Assembly (NCBI RefSeq): GCF_049568105.1
Contig: NZ_CP145335.1
Span: 3,534,001-3,598,000, forward strand
DNA: 64,000 nucleotides
Direction: 5' to 3'
Source: Salinisphaera sp049568105
GTDB lineage: Bacteria; Pseudomonadota; Gammaproteobacteria; Nevskiales; Salinisphaeraceae
Part shown: in pieces, positions 51,591 through 61,359 of the stretch
How positions within the stretch are numbered: position 1 is the first letter of the stretch
Layout: each line of letters opens with the position of its first letter
Made by a program: the position numbers and the translations under genes
The notes under the pieces: generated by a model
Database searches by the model: none
Seen by the model: the letters and a program-made list of their open reading frames with translations, nothing else
Told to the model about the DNA's origin: nothing

Positions 51591-52508
51591 CTAATCGATG
51601 GTCTCGCGGGCGATGCGCACGATACGCTCGCGCAGCCAACGGTGCGCCGGATCGTGATGATCGAGCGCGCCCCAGGCGATACCGATCTGGAAATCCGCCA
51701 GTGCTACCGGCGGATCGAGCACCGCCAGACCGAGATGACGGGCCTGATAGCGCGCAATCCGGGCCGGCAAGGTCGCGATCATGTCGGTTTTGGCGACCAG
51801 TTCGCGCGGCAGCTGATAGTGCCGGGTCAAAATACTGATCTCGCGTGTCAAACCGCGATCGGCCAAGGCTTCATCGAGCCGGCTCAAGCCGATACCGGTC
51901 TGGGTGATCAGAATATGCCGCTGGGCCAAGAAAGCCTCGAGCGTCAACTCGCCGCCGGCCGTTATCAACGCCGGATGATCCTGCCGGATCAGGCAGGCCA
52001 GTCGATCGCGCCATAGCCGTTGATGATGGAAATTGGCCGGCAGCTGGCCGAACTGGTTGACCAGGAAGTCGGCTTCGCCGCGCTCGATCTGGTCGATGGC
52101 ATCACTCGAGGCCGACAGAATATTGAGCGCGATATGTGGCGCCTCGGTCTCGAGGATTGCCACCACATTGGGCATCAGCACCGAGGCCGCATAGTCGGTG
52201 ATCAGAATCGTGAACAGCCGCTCTGCGGTCGCGGGCTCGAAGGCCCGATTGGGCGCGATCGCTGCTTCCATCTGCGCCAAGGCATTGCGCACCGGACGCT
52301 GCAGCTGCTCGGCACGAGCCGTGGGCTGCATGCCGCCGGCGGTACGCACCAAAATCGGGTCGCCGAGCAGCTTGCGCAGCCGCTTGAGCGCATTGCTCAT
52401 CGCCGGCTGGGTGATATTCATCGCCCGTGCGGCCTTGGTCACGCTGCGCTCGCGCAGCAGGGCGTCGAGCATGACCAGCAGATTCAGGTCCACGTCACGA
52501 ATATTCAT
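51591..52508 (-). CDS. LysR-family transcriptional regulator
   Basis: Regulator of 305 aa. DLNLLVMLDALLRERSVTKAARAMNITQPAMSNALKRLRKLLGDPILVR (7-55) is a full LysR helix-turn-helix of the NodD/NahR-like branch. The substrate-binding-like domain follows. It is divergent from ogt (100-bp gap), the usual arrangement for a LysR activator and its target, but ogt is not a typical LysR target, so the link is uncertain. Confidence 0.88.
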   Translation of the reverse strand: MNIRDVDLNLLVMLDALLRERSVTKAARAMNITQPAMSNALKRLRKLLGDPILVRTAGGMQPTARAEQLQRPVRNALAQMEAAIAPNRAFEPATAERLFTILITDYAASVLMPNVVAILETEAPHIALNILSASSDAIDQIERGEADFLVNQFGQLPANFHHQRLWRDRLACLIRQDHPALITAGGELTLEAFLAQRHILITQTGIGLSRLDEALADRGLTREISILTRHYQLPRELVAKTDMIATLPARIARYQARHLGLAVLDPPVALADFQIGIAWGALDHHDPAHRWLRERIVRIARETID

Positions 52509-52608
52509 AGGATGAATATAGCGAAGTTTTATGGGGCACCGGCGCCCACCACGCGGCTCGTCGACTTCTGGCATATTAAAGCGACAACGACACAGCGCGG
52601 GGTGCGCC

Positions 52609-53118
52609 ATGACATATGCGGTAACGCACATCGATTCACCGATCGGCCCGCTACAGGCTGTGGCCAGCGCCCAAGGCCTGGTCGCCATCGGCTGGCCGAA
52701 CGCCGCCGCTCCGATTGCCCACCCGGCGTCGCTCGAAGCCCATGCCGACCAGCCTGTGCTGGCTGCGCTGGCCGAACAGCTCGAGGCCTATTTCGCCGGC
52801 CATCCGATCACCTTCGATTTGCCGCTGGACTGTGGCGGAACGCCTTTTCAGCACGCCGTATGGGCCGCTCTGCGCGCTATTCCTTATGCCCAGACACGCA
52901 GCTACAGCCAGATCGCCGCGGCCATCGATCGCCCCAGAGCCGCCCGGGCAGTCGGCGCTGCCGCCGGTAAAAACCCCTTGCCGGTCATCACGCCCTGTCA
53001 TCGCGTGCTCGGCGCCCGTGGCGAGCTGACCGGCTTCGCCGGCGGCTTGGCGGCCAAGCAATACCTGCTTGGCCTCGAACACGGCCAACCCACCCTGGAC
53101 CTGGCCGCCGGCGCATGA
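52609..53118 (+). CDS. ogt: Methylated-DNA-[protein]-cysteine S-methyltransferase
   Basis: Suicide repair enzyme of 169 aa that takes the alkyl group from O6-alkylguanine onto Cys130 in ITPCHRVLG. Also visible are GTPFQHAVWAALRAIPYAQTRSYSQIAAAI, the helix-turn-helix RAARAVGAAAGKNPLP and the C-terminal G.LTGFAGGLAAKQYLL. It has the Ogt form rather than Ada (no N-terminal regulatory domain). The ATG at 52609 begins at the family start. Confidence 0.92.
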   Translation: MTYAVTHIDSPIGPLQAVASAQGLVAIGWPNAAAPIAHPASLEAHADQPVLAALAEQLEAYFAGHPITFDLPLDCGGTPFQHAVWAALRAIPYAQTRSYSQIAAAIDRPRAARAVGAAAGKNPLPVITPCHRVLGARGELTGFAGGLAAKQYLLGLEHGQPTLDLAAGA

Positions 53119-53256
53119 TGTCGCAGGCCACCCGCGGGCCTAATCGAGATATCGTACGACCGTCGATTGGGACGGATGTCGAATGCAACCGGCACGCTTC
53201 GAACTGCCGTACCATGCAGCACACAACGATTTGTTGTCAGATCGTTGCCGACGGCC

Positions 53257-53784
53257 ATGACTGATCAAAACGCGCCCAAAGCCACGCTCACGATCGAGAG
53301 CGCCGATCTGGAACGACCCGATACCCAAGCGCTGATCCACGCCCATTGGCAGGCCATGGCCGCCGCCTCGCCAGGCGAAAGCATGCACGGTCTGGATCTG
53401 GAGGCACTCAAAGCCCCGGACATTCGTGCCTGGAGTGCACGTATTGACGGCCAACTCGCCGGGTTCGGCGCCCTCTACGATCTCGGTGCCGCACACGGTG
53501 AACTGAAATCGATGCGCACTGCCGAGCCTTTCGCCCGGCGCGGCGTGGCCAGCGCGCTTCTAGGGCATATCCTGATTGCCGCCCGGGCCAGTGGCCTCAC
53601 CCGTCTGAGCCTGGAAACCGGGTGCGGCCCAGCTTTTGCCCCGGCGCTGGCGTTCTATCGCAGCCAGGGTTTCGTCGAATGCCCGCCGTTCGGCGACTAT
53701 ACGGCCGACCCCGCCAGCATCTTTTTGACTCGGGATCTTGGCAGTTCACCGGCAGATTCATTGCCCGATAATAGGGCGCTATAA
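53257..53784 (+). CDS. GNAT-family N-acetyltransferase
   Basis: Protein of 175 aa. Acetyl-CoA binding motif FARRGVASALLGHIL is at about residue 92, then LTRLSLETGCGPAFAPALAFYRSQGFVECPPFGDY, as in the YsnE/PA-type amino-acid or antibiotic acetyltransferases. The acceptor is unknown. The start is the ATG at 53257; the frame extends 30 codons upstream without resemblance. It is 62 bases before the CynX-like gene and may share its transcript. Confidence 0.85.
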   Translation: MTDQNAPKATLTIESADLERPDTQALIHAHWQAMAAASPGESMHGLDLEALKAPDIRAWSARIDGQLAGFGALYDLGAAHGELKSMRTAEPFARRGVASALLGHILIAARASGLTRLSLETGCGPAFAPALAFYRSQGFVECPPFGDYTADPASIFLTRDLGSSPADSLPDNRAL

Positions 53785-53846
53785 GAGTGCAATATGGTCG
53801 GGCCGACCGCACAATAGCGACAGTCTTTTCGTTGTTTTGATTTTCG

Positions 53847-55040
53847 ATGTCCGAGCTATCTTCTGCCGGCGCCGCGACCGGGCGCCGGTTGCTGACCCTG
53901 GCCGGTCTGTTGCTGGTCGCTCTCAACCTTCGCCCGGCCTTGACCAGCGTTTCACCGGTGCTGAGTCGGGTCGGCGACAGCCTCGGCCTGGGCTCGGTCG
54001 GCGAAGGCGTGCTGACCACGATGCCGGTGCTCTGTCTCGGTCTGGCCGCACCACTGGCCCCGCGTCTGGCGCGTCGTCTTGGACCGGAACGGGCAGTGCT
54101 CGTGGTTTTGTCGGTGCTGGCCTTGGCCATGATCGCCCGGCCCTACACCGGCTCGACCGGCCTGTTCATCGGCACCGCGGTGGCCGGTGGCTGTATTGGC
54201 GTGATGGGCGTACTGCTGCCGGGGCTGGTCAAACGCGATTTTCCCGAACGCGTCAGCGTACTCACCGGGCTGTACACGATGGCGCTGTGCCTGGGCGCCG
54301 CAGTTGCCGCCGGTGCGACCGAGCCGCTGCGGCTGGCCTTTGGCGCCTGGCAACCCGCACTGGCGTTCTGGCTGACGCCGGCCGTGATCGCCGCCATTGC
54401 CTGGTACCTGCAGCTGCATCGACGCGCCCAGCCGGCCGGGCGCAGCCGGGTGCCGACGCGCCTGCACCGCGACCCGTTGGCCTGGCAGGTCACGGCGTTC
54501 ATGGGCCTGCAATCGTCGCTGGCCTATACGGTATTCGGCTGGCTGCCCACGATCCTGGCCGATCGTGGCCTGACCCCAGTGGCTGCGGGCCTGGCGCTGT
54601 CGGTCTCGATCCTGATTCAGCTGGCCAGCGCGATCGCGGCCCCAGCCATTGGCGCGCGCATGCGCGATCAGCGCACCGTTTTAACCGGCGTAATGCTGCT
54701 CACCCTGGCCGGCCTCGCCGGCTGTCTGTATGCCCCGCTCGCCAGTATCTGGCTATGGGTAGTCGTACTCGGCCTTGGCCAAGGCGGCACGTTCAGTATG
54801 GCTCTGACGCTACTGGCCTTGCGCGCACCGAATGCCGAGGCCGCAGCTGCGTTGTCGGGCATGGCCCAGGGCGTCGGCTATGTCATGGCGGCCCTCGGGC
54901 CGCTGGCGGTCGGCCTAATCCACGACCTGGCCGGTAGTTGGGCGCCGATCGGGATCCTGCTGGGCCTGATCGGCCTGGCAGCGATTGCCGCCGGGCTGGG
55001 CGCCGGGCGCGACCGCGTGATCGCGGTACCAGCCGTCTGA
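53847..55040 (+). CDS. CynX/NimT-family MFS transporter
   Basis: Membrane protein of 397 aa with twelve hydrophobic helices and the group signature LNLRPALTSVSPVL at about 26-39, then MPVLCLGLAAPLAPRLARRLG. Named relatives carry cyanate or 2-nitroimidazole; most are of unknown substrate. No cyanase gene is nearby, so cyanate is not supported by context. The lipase gene starts 20 bases downstream. Confidence 0.85.
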   Translation: MSELSSAGAATGRRLLTLAGLLLVALNLRPALTSVSPVLSRVGDSLGLGSVGEGVLTTMPVLCLGLAAPLAPRLARRLGPERAVLVVLSVLALAMIARPYTGSTGLFIGTAVAGGCIGVMGVLLPGLVKRDFPERVSVLTGLYTMALCLGAAVAAGATEPLRLAFGAWQPALAFWLTPAVIAAIAWYLQLHRRAQPAGRSRVPTRLHRDPLAWQVTAFMGLQSSLAYTVFGWLPTILADRGLTPVAAGLALSVSILIQLASAIAAPAIGARMRDQRTVLTGVMLLTLAGLAGCLYAPLASIWLWVVVLGLGQGGTFSMALTLLALRAPNAEAAAALSGMAQGVGYVMAALGPLAVGLIHDLAGSWAPIGILLGLIGLAAIAAGLGAGRDRVIAVPAV

Positions 55041-55060
55041 GGCCGCCTATCGCACAACTC

Positions 55061-56380
55061 ATGCGCTGGAACCGACCGAGCGTATTGTTGTTATGTCTTG
55101 TACTCGCGCTGGCCGGGCTACTGCTGGGCGGCTGTGTCAGCGCGCCACTGCCCGGTGCGACGCCGGCTGCCCCTGGCCGGACCCCGAGCTCGGCAATCGC
55201 CTATCCGGCGCCAGGGCCACCCTATGCCGCCACTGCAGCCGATCCCTTCTATCAGCAGCCGAGCCCAACACGGCTGACGCGCCTGGCGCCCGGGGCGCTG
55301 ATCCGCTATCGGCCGATCGCGGCCCGGGCCTGGCGGATCAGCCATGTCCAGGCCCGGGCCTGGCAGTTCGTGTATCGCAGCACGAATACGCGCGGCCAAC
55401 CGGTCGCCGATGTCGCGACCCTGCTGGTGCCGCCCGAGCCGCGCTCGCGGCTACTGTCGTATCAAGTGGCCTATGACGCGCTCGATGCGCGCTGTGCGCC
55501 ATCCCAGGAAATCGTGCACGGTAGCCTGGTCGAGCAGTGGTTCGTTTCCAAGGCCCTGCGCCGGGGCTGGCCGGTGCTGCTGCCGGATTACGAAGGCCCG
55601 AACCAGGCGTTTTTGGCGGGTCGCCAAGCCGGCTATGCAGTACTCGATGGCCTGCGGGCCGCGCGACGCTTTGCAGCCGACGACCTAATCACACCAGAGA
55701 CGCCAATCGCGCTCTGGGGCTATTCCGGCGGGGGCTATGCCAGCCTCTGGGCCGGGGAACTGGCCGCCAACTATGCCCCTGAATTGCCGATCGTCGGCAT
55801 TGCCGCAGGCGGGCCGCCGGCCGATCTCGAGGGCTTGGCGCGGCATCTCGACGGCGGGATTTTCGCCGGCGTCTATTTCGAGGCACTGCTGGGTCTGGCT
55901 CGGGCCTATCCCCAGATCGATCTGGACCGATTACTCAATGACCGCGGCCAGCGCATGCAAGCCAAGCTCGCCGGCAGCTGTCTAGCCCAGGAACTGGCCG
56001 GCGTACGCGATCCGTTGCTCTCGGGCTACAGCTTTGCCGATATGGCCGACTACGTGCGCGTTGATGATCTACTGGCCGAACCGGCGGTGGCCACCGTTGC
56101 CCGAGCCAACCGGCTGGGCGGCCACGGTCTGCCAGCGCCATTGTTCTATTACCAGGCCCGGTTCGATCCGTTGATCCCACCCAATCAGGCCCGGACCCTG
56201 GCGCGGCGCTATTGTGCAGCCGATGTGGCCGTCGACTTCGACTGGGTATTCGGCGAGCACATCGTCGCAGCGCTGGCGAATGCCGAGCCGGCGATCGATT
56301 ACCTTGTCGCACGGTTTGCCGGCCGGCCCGCCGACAACGACTGTCCGAATATCGCACAGCGCAGCACAGCGACGCCTTAA
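55061..56380 (+). CDS. Secretory-type lipase lipoprotein
   Basis: Protein of 439 aa with a lipobox LGGC (Cys25). The alpha/beta-hydrolase of the LIP (Candida secretory lipase) family follows: VLLPDYEGPNQAFLAG, nucleophile elbow GYSGGGYAS (near residue 222), acid ARFDPLIPP and histidine in FGEHIVAA. It would be a membrane-anchored or exported triacylglycerol/ester hydrolase. The ATG at 55061 is chosen because the signal peptide starts there. A long inverted repeat follows its stop, and repeat copy E lies further downstream. Confidence 0.88.
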   Translation: MRWNRPSVLLLCLVLALAGLLLGGCVSAPLPGATPAAPGRTPSSAIAYPAPGPPYAATAADPFYQQPSPTRLTRLAPGALIRYRPIAARAWRISHVQARAWQFVYRSTNTRGQPVADVATLLVPPEPRSRLLSYQVAYDALDARCAPSQEIVHGSLVEQWFVSKALRRGWPVLLPDYEGPNQAFLAGRQAGYAVLDGLRAARRFAADDLITPETPIALWGYSGGGYASLWAGELAANYAPELPIVGIAAGGPPADLEGLARHLDGGIFAGVYFEALLGLARAYPQIDLDRLLNDRGQRMQAKLAGSCLAQELAGVRDPLLSGYSFADMADYVRVDDLLAEPAVATVARANRLGGHGLPAPLFYYQARFDPLIPPNQARTLARRYCAADVAVDFDWVFGEHIVAALANAEPAIDYLVARFAGRPADNDCPNIAQRSTATP

Positions 56381-56385
56381 AGTCA

Positions 56386-56425
56386 TCACGACCTCGTAGG
56401 CGGCGGCCTCCAATCGAGGTCGTGA
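56386..56425 (+). terminator. 11-bp inverted repeat after the lipase gene
   Basis: TCACGACCTCG and CGAGGTCGTGA are perfect arms with an 18-base loop, starting five bases after the stop. No U-tract follows. Beyond it, 56426-56694 contains no gene I can support. Confidence 0.5.
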
Positions 56426-56694
56426 CACGCCATGGCCGCGCCGTCGTTCTGGCGCGAGCGCCGGAGCGCGGCATCGTCCGCGTTTGGTCTTACGGCGGCG
56501 ATTGTTCGTATCGGTCAGCTCATGGACCATGCCGCCCTGCGAGGCTGCCAGTCTCAACCGTGGCGTGGCGTGCCAACTCGGGCCTTCCCGGTCACGCCGG
56601 GAGCCGCCCATCGAGTCGGCCCCGAATCACTTCTGACGGCGCTGTTCGTCCGTCCCGCTGCAATGCGGACCGGCAACAACGCCCGCAACCGGCG

Positions 56695-56929
56695 CTAGGG
56701 CATGTTGAGGTTTGGTGCGGTCCGCGCCAAGGGCTGTGGGGCAGCAAGCCAAGGTACCGCGAATGCAGCGTCGTCGCGCGACGTCCGTGAGCGATCACGT
56801 GGTATTGCAGCCCAACAACCGTTGTCTCGAAGGGTTGCGCCCCAATCGCGTCGAGCCGCGTGAGGCGCCTTGCCAGCCACGATTTGGGGCGGCCAAGCAG
56901 CACTCGAACGAAACCGCATTACGCCCTAG
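56695..56929 (-). repeat. CTAG-ended intergenic repeat, copy E (235 bp)
   Basis: Inverted relative to B, C, D and F. On the minus strand it begins CTAGGGCGTAATGCGGTTTCG and ends AACCTCAACATGCCCTAG, with CTAG at both borders. Internal pairs are CCCCAAATCG...CGATTGGGG and GTTGTTGGGCTGCAA...TTGCTGCCCCACAG. The phosphatase stop TAG (56926-56928) is the CTAG of its left end. It separates two convergent genes. Confidence 0.87.
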
Positions 56930-57717
56930 CGTTCGTCGAGCACGCGCCAGCCCTGGCTGCAGTCATCGCCTTCAACGGCGAACGACCACAGGCTGTCGTC
57001 GGATAGCCGTGTGAACGACAGCCAGCCGCCAGGGATGAACACGCCGGTATCCAGCCAGCGGGTATTGCCACAGGCCACCGCGGCCGGCATCGGCGTATGA
57101 CCGAACAACACACGATCCACGCCGACCGCGCTGACCGAGCGACGTATCCAGCGGCTGCGGCCGTCGAGCCGTGCCTGGACGAGCCCGGCCCGTCGCCGGC
57201 TCCAGAGCACATGCTCGAGCATATTGCCCTCGCCTTCGGTCAACGCTGCGACCGCTTTCGCCCAGTCTCCATTGGGCAGATCGGCATGCACGATGCCGAC
57301 CTGGCCGTTGCCGGGCAGCGCGATCTCCAAGGCATAGGGCATGGCCGCCAGCCACGGAATCAGTTCGGCCGCTGCCTCGGCCTCGAGCGCATCGAACCAA
57401 TGCCCGCCGTTCTGATACCACAGCGCCCGCATGGCCGGATCGACATGGTCGCCGCCGACCGCATCCAGCAGCATCTGTTCATGATTGCCGCGCACCGCAT
57501 GAAACCAGGGCTGGGCCAGAAATTCCGGTGCCCGATGGCTGTCTGGGCCGCGATCGATCAGATCGCCGACCGAGAGCAGCCGGTCGCGCTCGAAATCGAA
57601 ACCGATACGCGCCAGCGCGCGTTCGAGCACATAGAAATAGCCGTGGATATCACCCACGACATAGTCTTCGCCGCGGGTGTTCGGCGACAACCGCTGGATG
57701 CGTTCAAGCGTCTGCAT
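56926..57717 (-). CDS. PP2A-like serine/threonine protein phosphatase
   Basis: Protein of 263 aa with the metallophosphoesterase core: GDIHG (22-26), GDLIDRGPDS (about 51-60), RGNHEQM (about 76-82), a later IVHADLP histidine and LFGHTPMP. This is the lambda-phosphatase/PrpA-PrpB group, signalling phosphatases of bacteria and phages (a diadenosine tetraphosphatase role is less likely by length). The final Asp-Glu-Arg is followed by a stop codon that belongs to repeat copy E. Confidence 0.9.
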   Translation of the reverse strand: MQTLERIQRLSPNTRGEDYVVGDIHGYFYVLERALARIGFDFERDRLLSVGDLIDRGPDSHRAPEFLAQPWFHAVRGNHEQMLLDAVGGDHVDPAMRALWYQNGGHWFDALEAEAAAELIPWLAAMPYALEIALPGNGQVGIVHADLPNGDWAKAVAALTEGEGNMLEHVLWSRRRAGLVQARLDGRSRWIRRSVSAVGVDRVLFGHTPMPAAVACGNTRWLDTGVFIPGGWLSFTRLSDDSLWSFAVEGDDCSQGWRVLDER

Positions 57718-57840
57718 CGCGCCAGCATCCCATAGATCTCGGGCCGGATTGAACCAAGCCCTTAGTGCATAGGCCGCTCGATTAGACTCTCGAGCCGCCG
57801 TATTTCAAACTGCAATGGCTGGCCCGCGGCTTATTTATTA

Positions 57841-59214
57841 GTGAAACACTTACTCTGGATCGCGCTCGGCCTGCTAGGGATCGGCTACAGCTCGTCCAGC
57901 CTGGCCCGCTCGAACACGGCTTGCGATGCCGACACTTCGGCGCCAGTGGCCGGTTTTATCTGCGGCCAACCCGAGTTGCGCCGGCTGGAGCGACAGCTCG
58001 ATCGTCTGGCCCTGCGCGCCCGCCAGGCGAATGGCCCAGCACTGGCTCGCGACCAGGCGAATTGGCAAGCCGAGACTGTCGCGACCGGCTGGCAGGCCTT
58101 GAGCCAGGATCTGCGCCCGCTACAAAACCTGCGCCAACGCTATCGGGCACGCCTGGCCTATTTACGCGCACGGCTCGACCCGCCGCCGGCCTCGAAGGCC
58201 GCCAACGCGATTCAACAGACGTCGGCGGCAATGTTGGGTTCTGCGCCGCCAGGGGCCGACGTGTTGGATATGCTGGCTCGCAGCGGCATCGCGCGCCCGG
58301 CCGAAGCATATGCCCCGCACCACCACGCTTCTCCCGTCGCCGCGCTCGATGCACTCGATGTTCGTGCCTCGCCGGCATTGCGTGATCGACTCGAACGCGA
58401 GCTGGGCAGCTTACATGTGACAAGCCGCGCTCTATGGGCGCCAAACGCGCATCTCGGCGTGGTGTATCAAACACAGGGCAGCGCCCACTGCTTCTATGGC
58501 GTCTGGTTCGTCGCGCCGGCCGGGCAACCGGCCCAGCCGATCAACACACCCAATCTGATCGACTCGGTCGAAGACGGCCGTTCGGCCTGCGGGTCGAGCT
58601 CGGCGCACTTGATGACTCTCCAGGGTCAACCTTATCTGCTGCGTCGCGATGCGATCTCGCTCGACCAAACCGATCTACAGATGCAGCCCTGGCAACAGGA
58701 TCACTGGGGCCGTGCCGCGCATATCGTCTTACGCTTCGATCACCATCTGGGCGCGGCTCGTACCCTGCATCGCGATGATACCGACGACGAGTTCTGGGCC
58801 CGGCTGGCCGCGCCGCTGGCGCAGGCCTTCGACAAACATCCGGCCCCCGGCTTTACCGACGTCACATTATCAACAGCACAGCGCGTTCGCTTCGAGCGGA
58901 TGCGCCAGCACGCCCGCGAATCAGGCGACGACGTCGCACCGCTGGCCGATACGGCGCCCGGCGGCGGGCCGATCGGCCCCTATCGCGGCTTCGCTGATTC
59001 GGCGGTGTATTTCCCGGCGCCCTCCTCGCAAGGACTGCTGCTGGGGCGTATCGGCCGAGGTCATATCGGCTGGCGTACCGGCTCGGATTGGCTGCTCGGA
59101 TTCTGGCGCGAAGCCGCTAACGGCACCCTGCAACCCGCCGCAAGCGTCACCGTCGAACGCCGGCGCGGCGCCTTTCTCGGCGCGGCCGTCTTGCCACAGG
59201 CACCACGCAACTGA
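57841..59214 (+). CDS. Exported protein with LprI-like N-terminus
   Basis: Translation of 457 aa starting with GTG. Signal peptide to about residue 23 (SLA/RS). Next comes a CDAD...GFICGQPELRRLERQLDRLALRARQ segment as in LprI/DUF1311 lysozyme-inhibitor-like proteins, then a large unassigned region with four more cysteines and a beta-rich C-terminus. Only the first 100 residues can be related to a family. It is flanked by a phosphatase gene facing away and by the membrane-protein pair. A short CCTCG/CGAGG hairpin follows the stop. Confidence 0.65.
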   Translation: MKHLLWIALGLLGIGYSSSSLARSNTACDADTSAPVAGFICGQPELRRLERQLDRLALRARQANGPALARDQANWQAETVATGWQALSQDLRPLQNLRQRYRARLAYLRARLDPPPASKAANAIQQTSAAMLGSAPPGADVLDMLARSGIARPAEAYAPHHHASPVAALDALDVRASPALRDRLERELGSLHVTSRALWAPNAHLGVVYQTQGSAHCFYGVWFVAPAGQPAQPINTPNLIDSVEDGRSACGSSSAHLMTLQGQPYLLRRDAISLDQTDLQMQPWQQDHWGRAAHIVLRFDHHLGAARTLHRDDTDDEFWARLAAPLAQAFDKHPAPGFTDVTLSTAQRVRFERMRQHARESGDDVAPLADTAPGGGPIGPYRGFADSAVYFPAPSSQGLLLGRIGRGHIGWRTGSDWLLGFWREAANGTLQPAASVTVERRRGAFLGAAVLPQAPRN

Positions 59215-59440
59215 CCTCGCCGAACGAGGCACCAACCGATTTAGTTATAAATAATACATTAATGCACAATGATGCCTTTTCAGCGCGCTGGGCTGTGGCA
59301 GACTTGATTACGACAAGGAAGCAAACGAGGGGCGCTTCGGTTACGGCGTCACCTCGTGCGGGCCTATAACGGCTTCGAGTGGTTCCGGACGGCGCACCGA
59401 CAGCGATCGGTATCCACGCTGGGCACGAGAGGCAACCGCT

Positions 59441-60619
59441 GTGTCATCGACGCCTTCCAGACCGCCGATCCGTAGATCGACCGAACGGGCCCTATGGTGG
59501 GGCTGTGTCGTATTGTTGTCGATCTTTCTGACCACGATCCAGCTGGCGGCAACCAAGCCGTACCCGCTGACCGATTTCGATCGCGTCGTCTACATGCAGG
59601 CGGTCGAGCCGTTCCAGCATCGGGTGCTGGTGCCTGCGGCGGTGCGCTTTATCGAGCACTATATTCCGATCGGCCATCGACTGACCTTCGGGCTGATCGA
59701 GGTCACCGTCTGGATCATACTGTTTGCCCTGGCAGAGCGCGCGCTCCGACTGTTCGGCGTCGGCCAGGGCGAGGCCAAGCGCCGGCTGCTGGCGCTTTCT
59801 CTGGCCGTACCGATGGCGATCGTGACCCTGATGCCTGATCTACGGGTCGCACCGGCCTTCATTATCGATCGCGGCCGGCTCGAACTGGGCGAGTGGCATC
59901 TGCAGTACCTGTTCTATTACCCCTACGATCTGCCCGCCGCGGTCTTTACTTTGTTGCTGGTGCTGTTGATCATCGCCTGGTCACAGCGGCTGACCGGGCC
60001 GCGCTTGGCCCTGATCTGCAGTATTTTCACGATCGCCACCGTCAATCGTGAAACCACCATGTTCCTGATCCCAATGGCCGGCCTGTTGTTGCTACCGCAC
60101 CAGCCGTGGACGACCATCCTCAAGGTGCTGGCGCTGTTGACGATCTTATTCGTGGCCGTCCAACTGCCATTGCACTGGATTTTCGCGGCGAACGTGAACC
60201 CGCATGCCTCGCTGGTCGGCGATCTCCCCTACGAACAACACTGGGCACAAAATCTGGCCCAGATGAGCCAGCCCTTTTATCTACTGGCCCAGTTCGTCCG
60301 CCTGGCCGGCGGTTGTCTATTGCCGGTACTGCTCTGGTGGCCATACGTCGATCCACGGCTCAAACGCGCGCTGATCGGCTTCGTGCTGCCGCTGGGCGTG
60401 ATCGCGCTGTTCGCCGGGCGTCTGGTCGAACATCGTATCTTTGTCGAGATCGCGCCGCTGCTATGGCTGGCGGCCCTGTGTGCGATCCGCGGGCGCGTAC
60501 ATCAAAGTACGGCCGTACGCGTGACCGCGGCCGCGGACCGCCAGCCCTCTGGGGCTGCGATCAGCCAGGCGTATTCGGTCCACGCCGATCCACCAGAGTC
60601 AGGCGATCGTAATCCTTGA
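59441..60619 (+). CDS. Polytopic membrane protein, paralogue 1
   Basis: Protein of 392 aa starting with GTG (GAGAGG nine bases upstream) and about nine hydrophobic helices. Shared with the protein at 61360: VEPFQHRVLVPA, MPDL, LELG, FYYPYDLPAA.FTL, FTIATVNRETT.FLIPMA, NPHA, QPFYLL, FVRLAGGCLL, and EHRIF.E..PLLWLA. The charged HR and NRET residues within helices suggest a glycosyltransferase- or polymerase-like membrane enzyme, but no family is assigned. It has an extra C-terminal tail of about 35 residues that is antisense to the end of the asparaginase gene (59-bp overlap). Confidence 0.75.
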   Translation: MSSTPSRPPIRRSTERALWWGCVVLLSIFLTTIQLAATKPYPLTDFDRVVYMQAVEPFQHRVLVPAAVRFIEHYIPIGHRLTFGLIEVTVWIILFALAERALRLFGVGQGEAKRRLLALSLAVPMAIVTLMPDLRVAPAFIIDRGRLELGEWHLQYLFYYPYDLPAAVFTLLLVLLIIAWSQRLTGPRLALICSIFTIATVNRETTMFLIPMAGLLLLPHQPWTTILKVLALLTILFVAVQLPLHWIFAANVNPHASLVGDLPYEQHWAQNLAQMSQPFYLLAQFVRLAGGCLLPVLLWWPYVDPRLKRALIGFVLPLGVIALFAGRLVEHRIFVEIAPLLWLAALCAIRGRVHQSTAVRVTAAADRQPSGAAISQAYSVHADPPESGDRNP

Positions 60620-61118
60620 CGACATACGCCGCTGGAATCACCCGGCCATGAAACGCCACATAGACGCCGGGCGCGAGCAGGCGCGCGGCCATGATCGCCT
60701 GGGCGACGTTCTGCAGGGCATCGCTGTCGGCCACGCGGAATGGCCGCATCGCGCCGGTCAAAACGATCGGTAGCGATACATCCGGCAAGGCCTCGGCCAA
60801 CGCCCGGGCGGTATGGGCGAGCGTATCGGTGCCGTGCGTGATCAATACCGCGTCGCAGCCGTGCTCGGCGATACAGTCGCGGGCCGCCGCTACGACGGTC
60901 GCGCGTTCAGCCTCGCCCATCTCCAGCGAGTCCAGCATCATCACCCGCTCGACAGCGATCCGGATATCCGGCTGTTCCAGACGATCCAGCAGGCTGCGAA
61001 GCATGGGTTTGTCCAGCCTGAGGGTGCCGGCGTGGGCATCGTATTCTTTTTCGATCGTACCGCCGGTCGCCAACACGCTCAGGCGAAACGGCGAACCACA
61101 GCTCGATTGCATATCCAT
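60561..61118 (-). CDS. Single-domain (short) asparaginase-like protein
   Basis: Protein of 185 aa. TGGTIE (18-23, nucleophilic Thr21), Tyr26 in KEYD, HGTDT (95-99) and LTGAMRPF match the first domain of type I/II asparaginases, but the enzyme is half the normal 330 residues and lacks the C-terminal domain that helps complete the active site in dimers. Such short members exist in proteobacteria; activity is unproven. It sits on the opposite strand between two paralogous membrane-protein genes and overlaps the first by 59 bases at the 3' end. An in-frame ATG at 61112 is also possible. Confidence 0.8.
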   Translation of the reverse strand: MDMQSSCGSPFRLSVLATGGTIEKEYDAHAGTLRLDKPMLRSLLDRLEQPDIRIAVERVMMLDSLEMGEAERATVVAAARDCIAEHGCDAVLITHGTDTLAHTARALAEALPDVSLPIVLTGAMRPFRVADSDALQNVAQAIMAARLLAPGVYVAFHGRVIPAAYVVKDYDRLTLVDRRGPNTPG

Positions 61119-61359
61119 GGCGCTCGGCTCGTAAAACCGCCAGTTTAAGGCCTGCGGCTGAGCCAGACGATGCCGTTGATCGGCCGCCGGGCGCACCTTA
61201 AACGCATGGCGTTCGCCGGCGCGCAACGCTAGTATTCGCCTTCGCTGCCGAGCGGCCGTCGTTATTGTCCGAACACAGCGGGTCGGGCACGATCGCGTCG
61301 GCCAGGCAGGCTATGCGCCGCCATTTTTGCGGTGACGGCGATGGGGGACGCCACAGCAC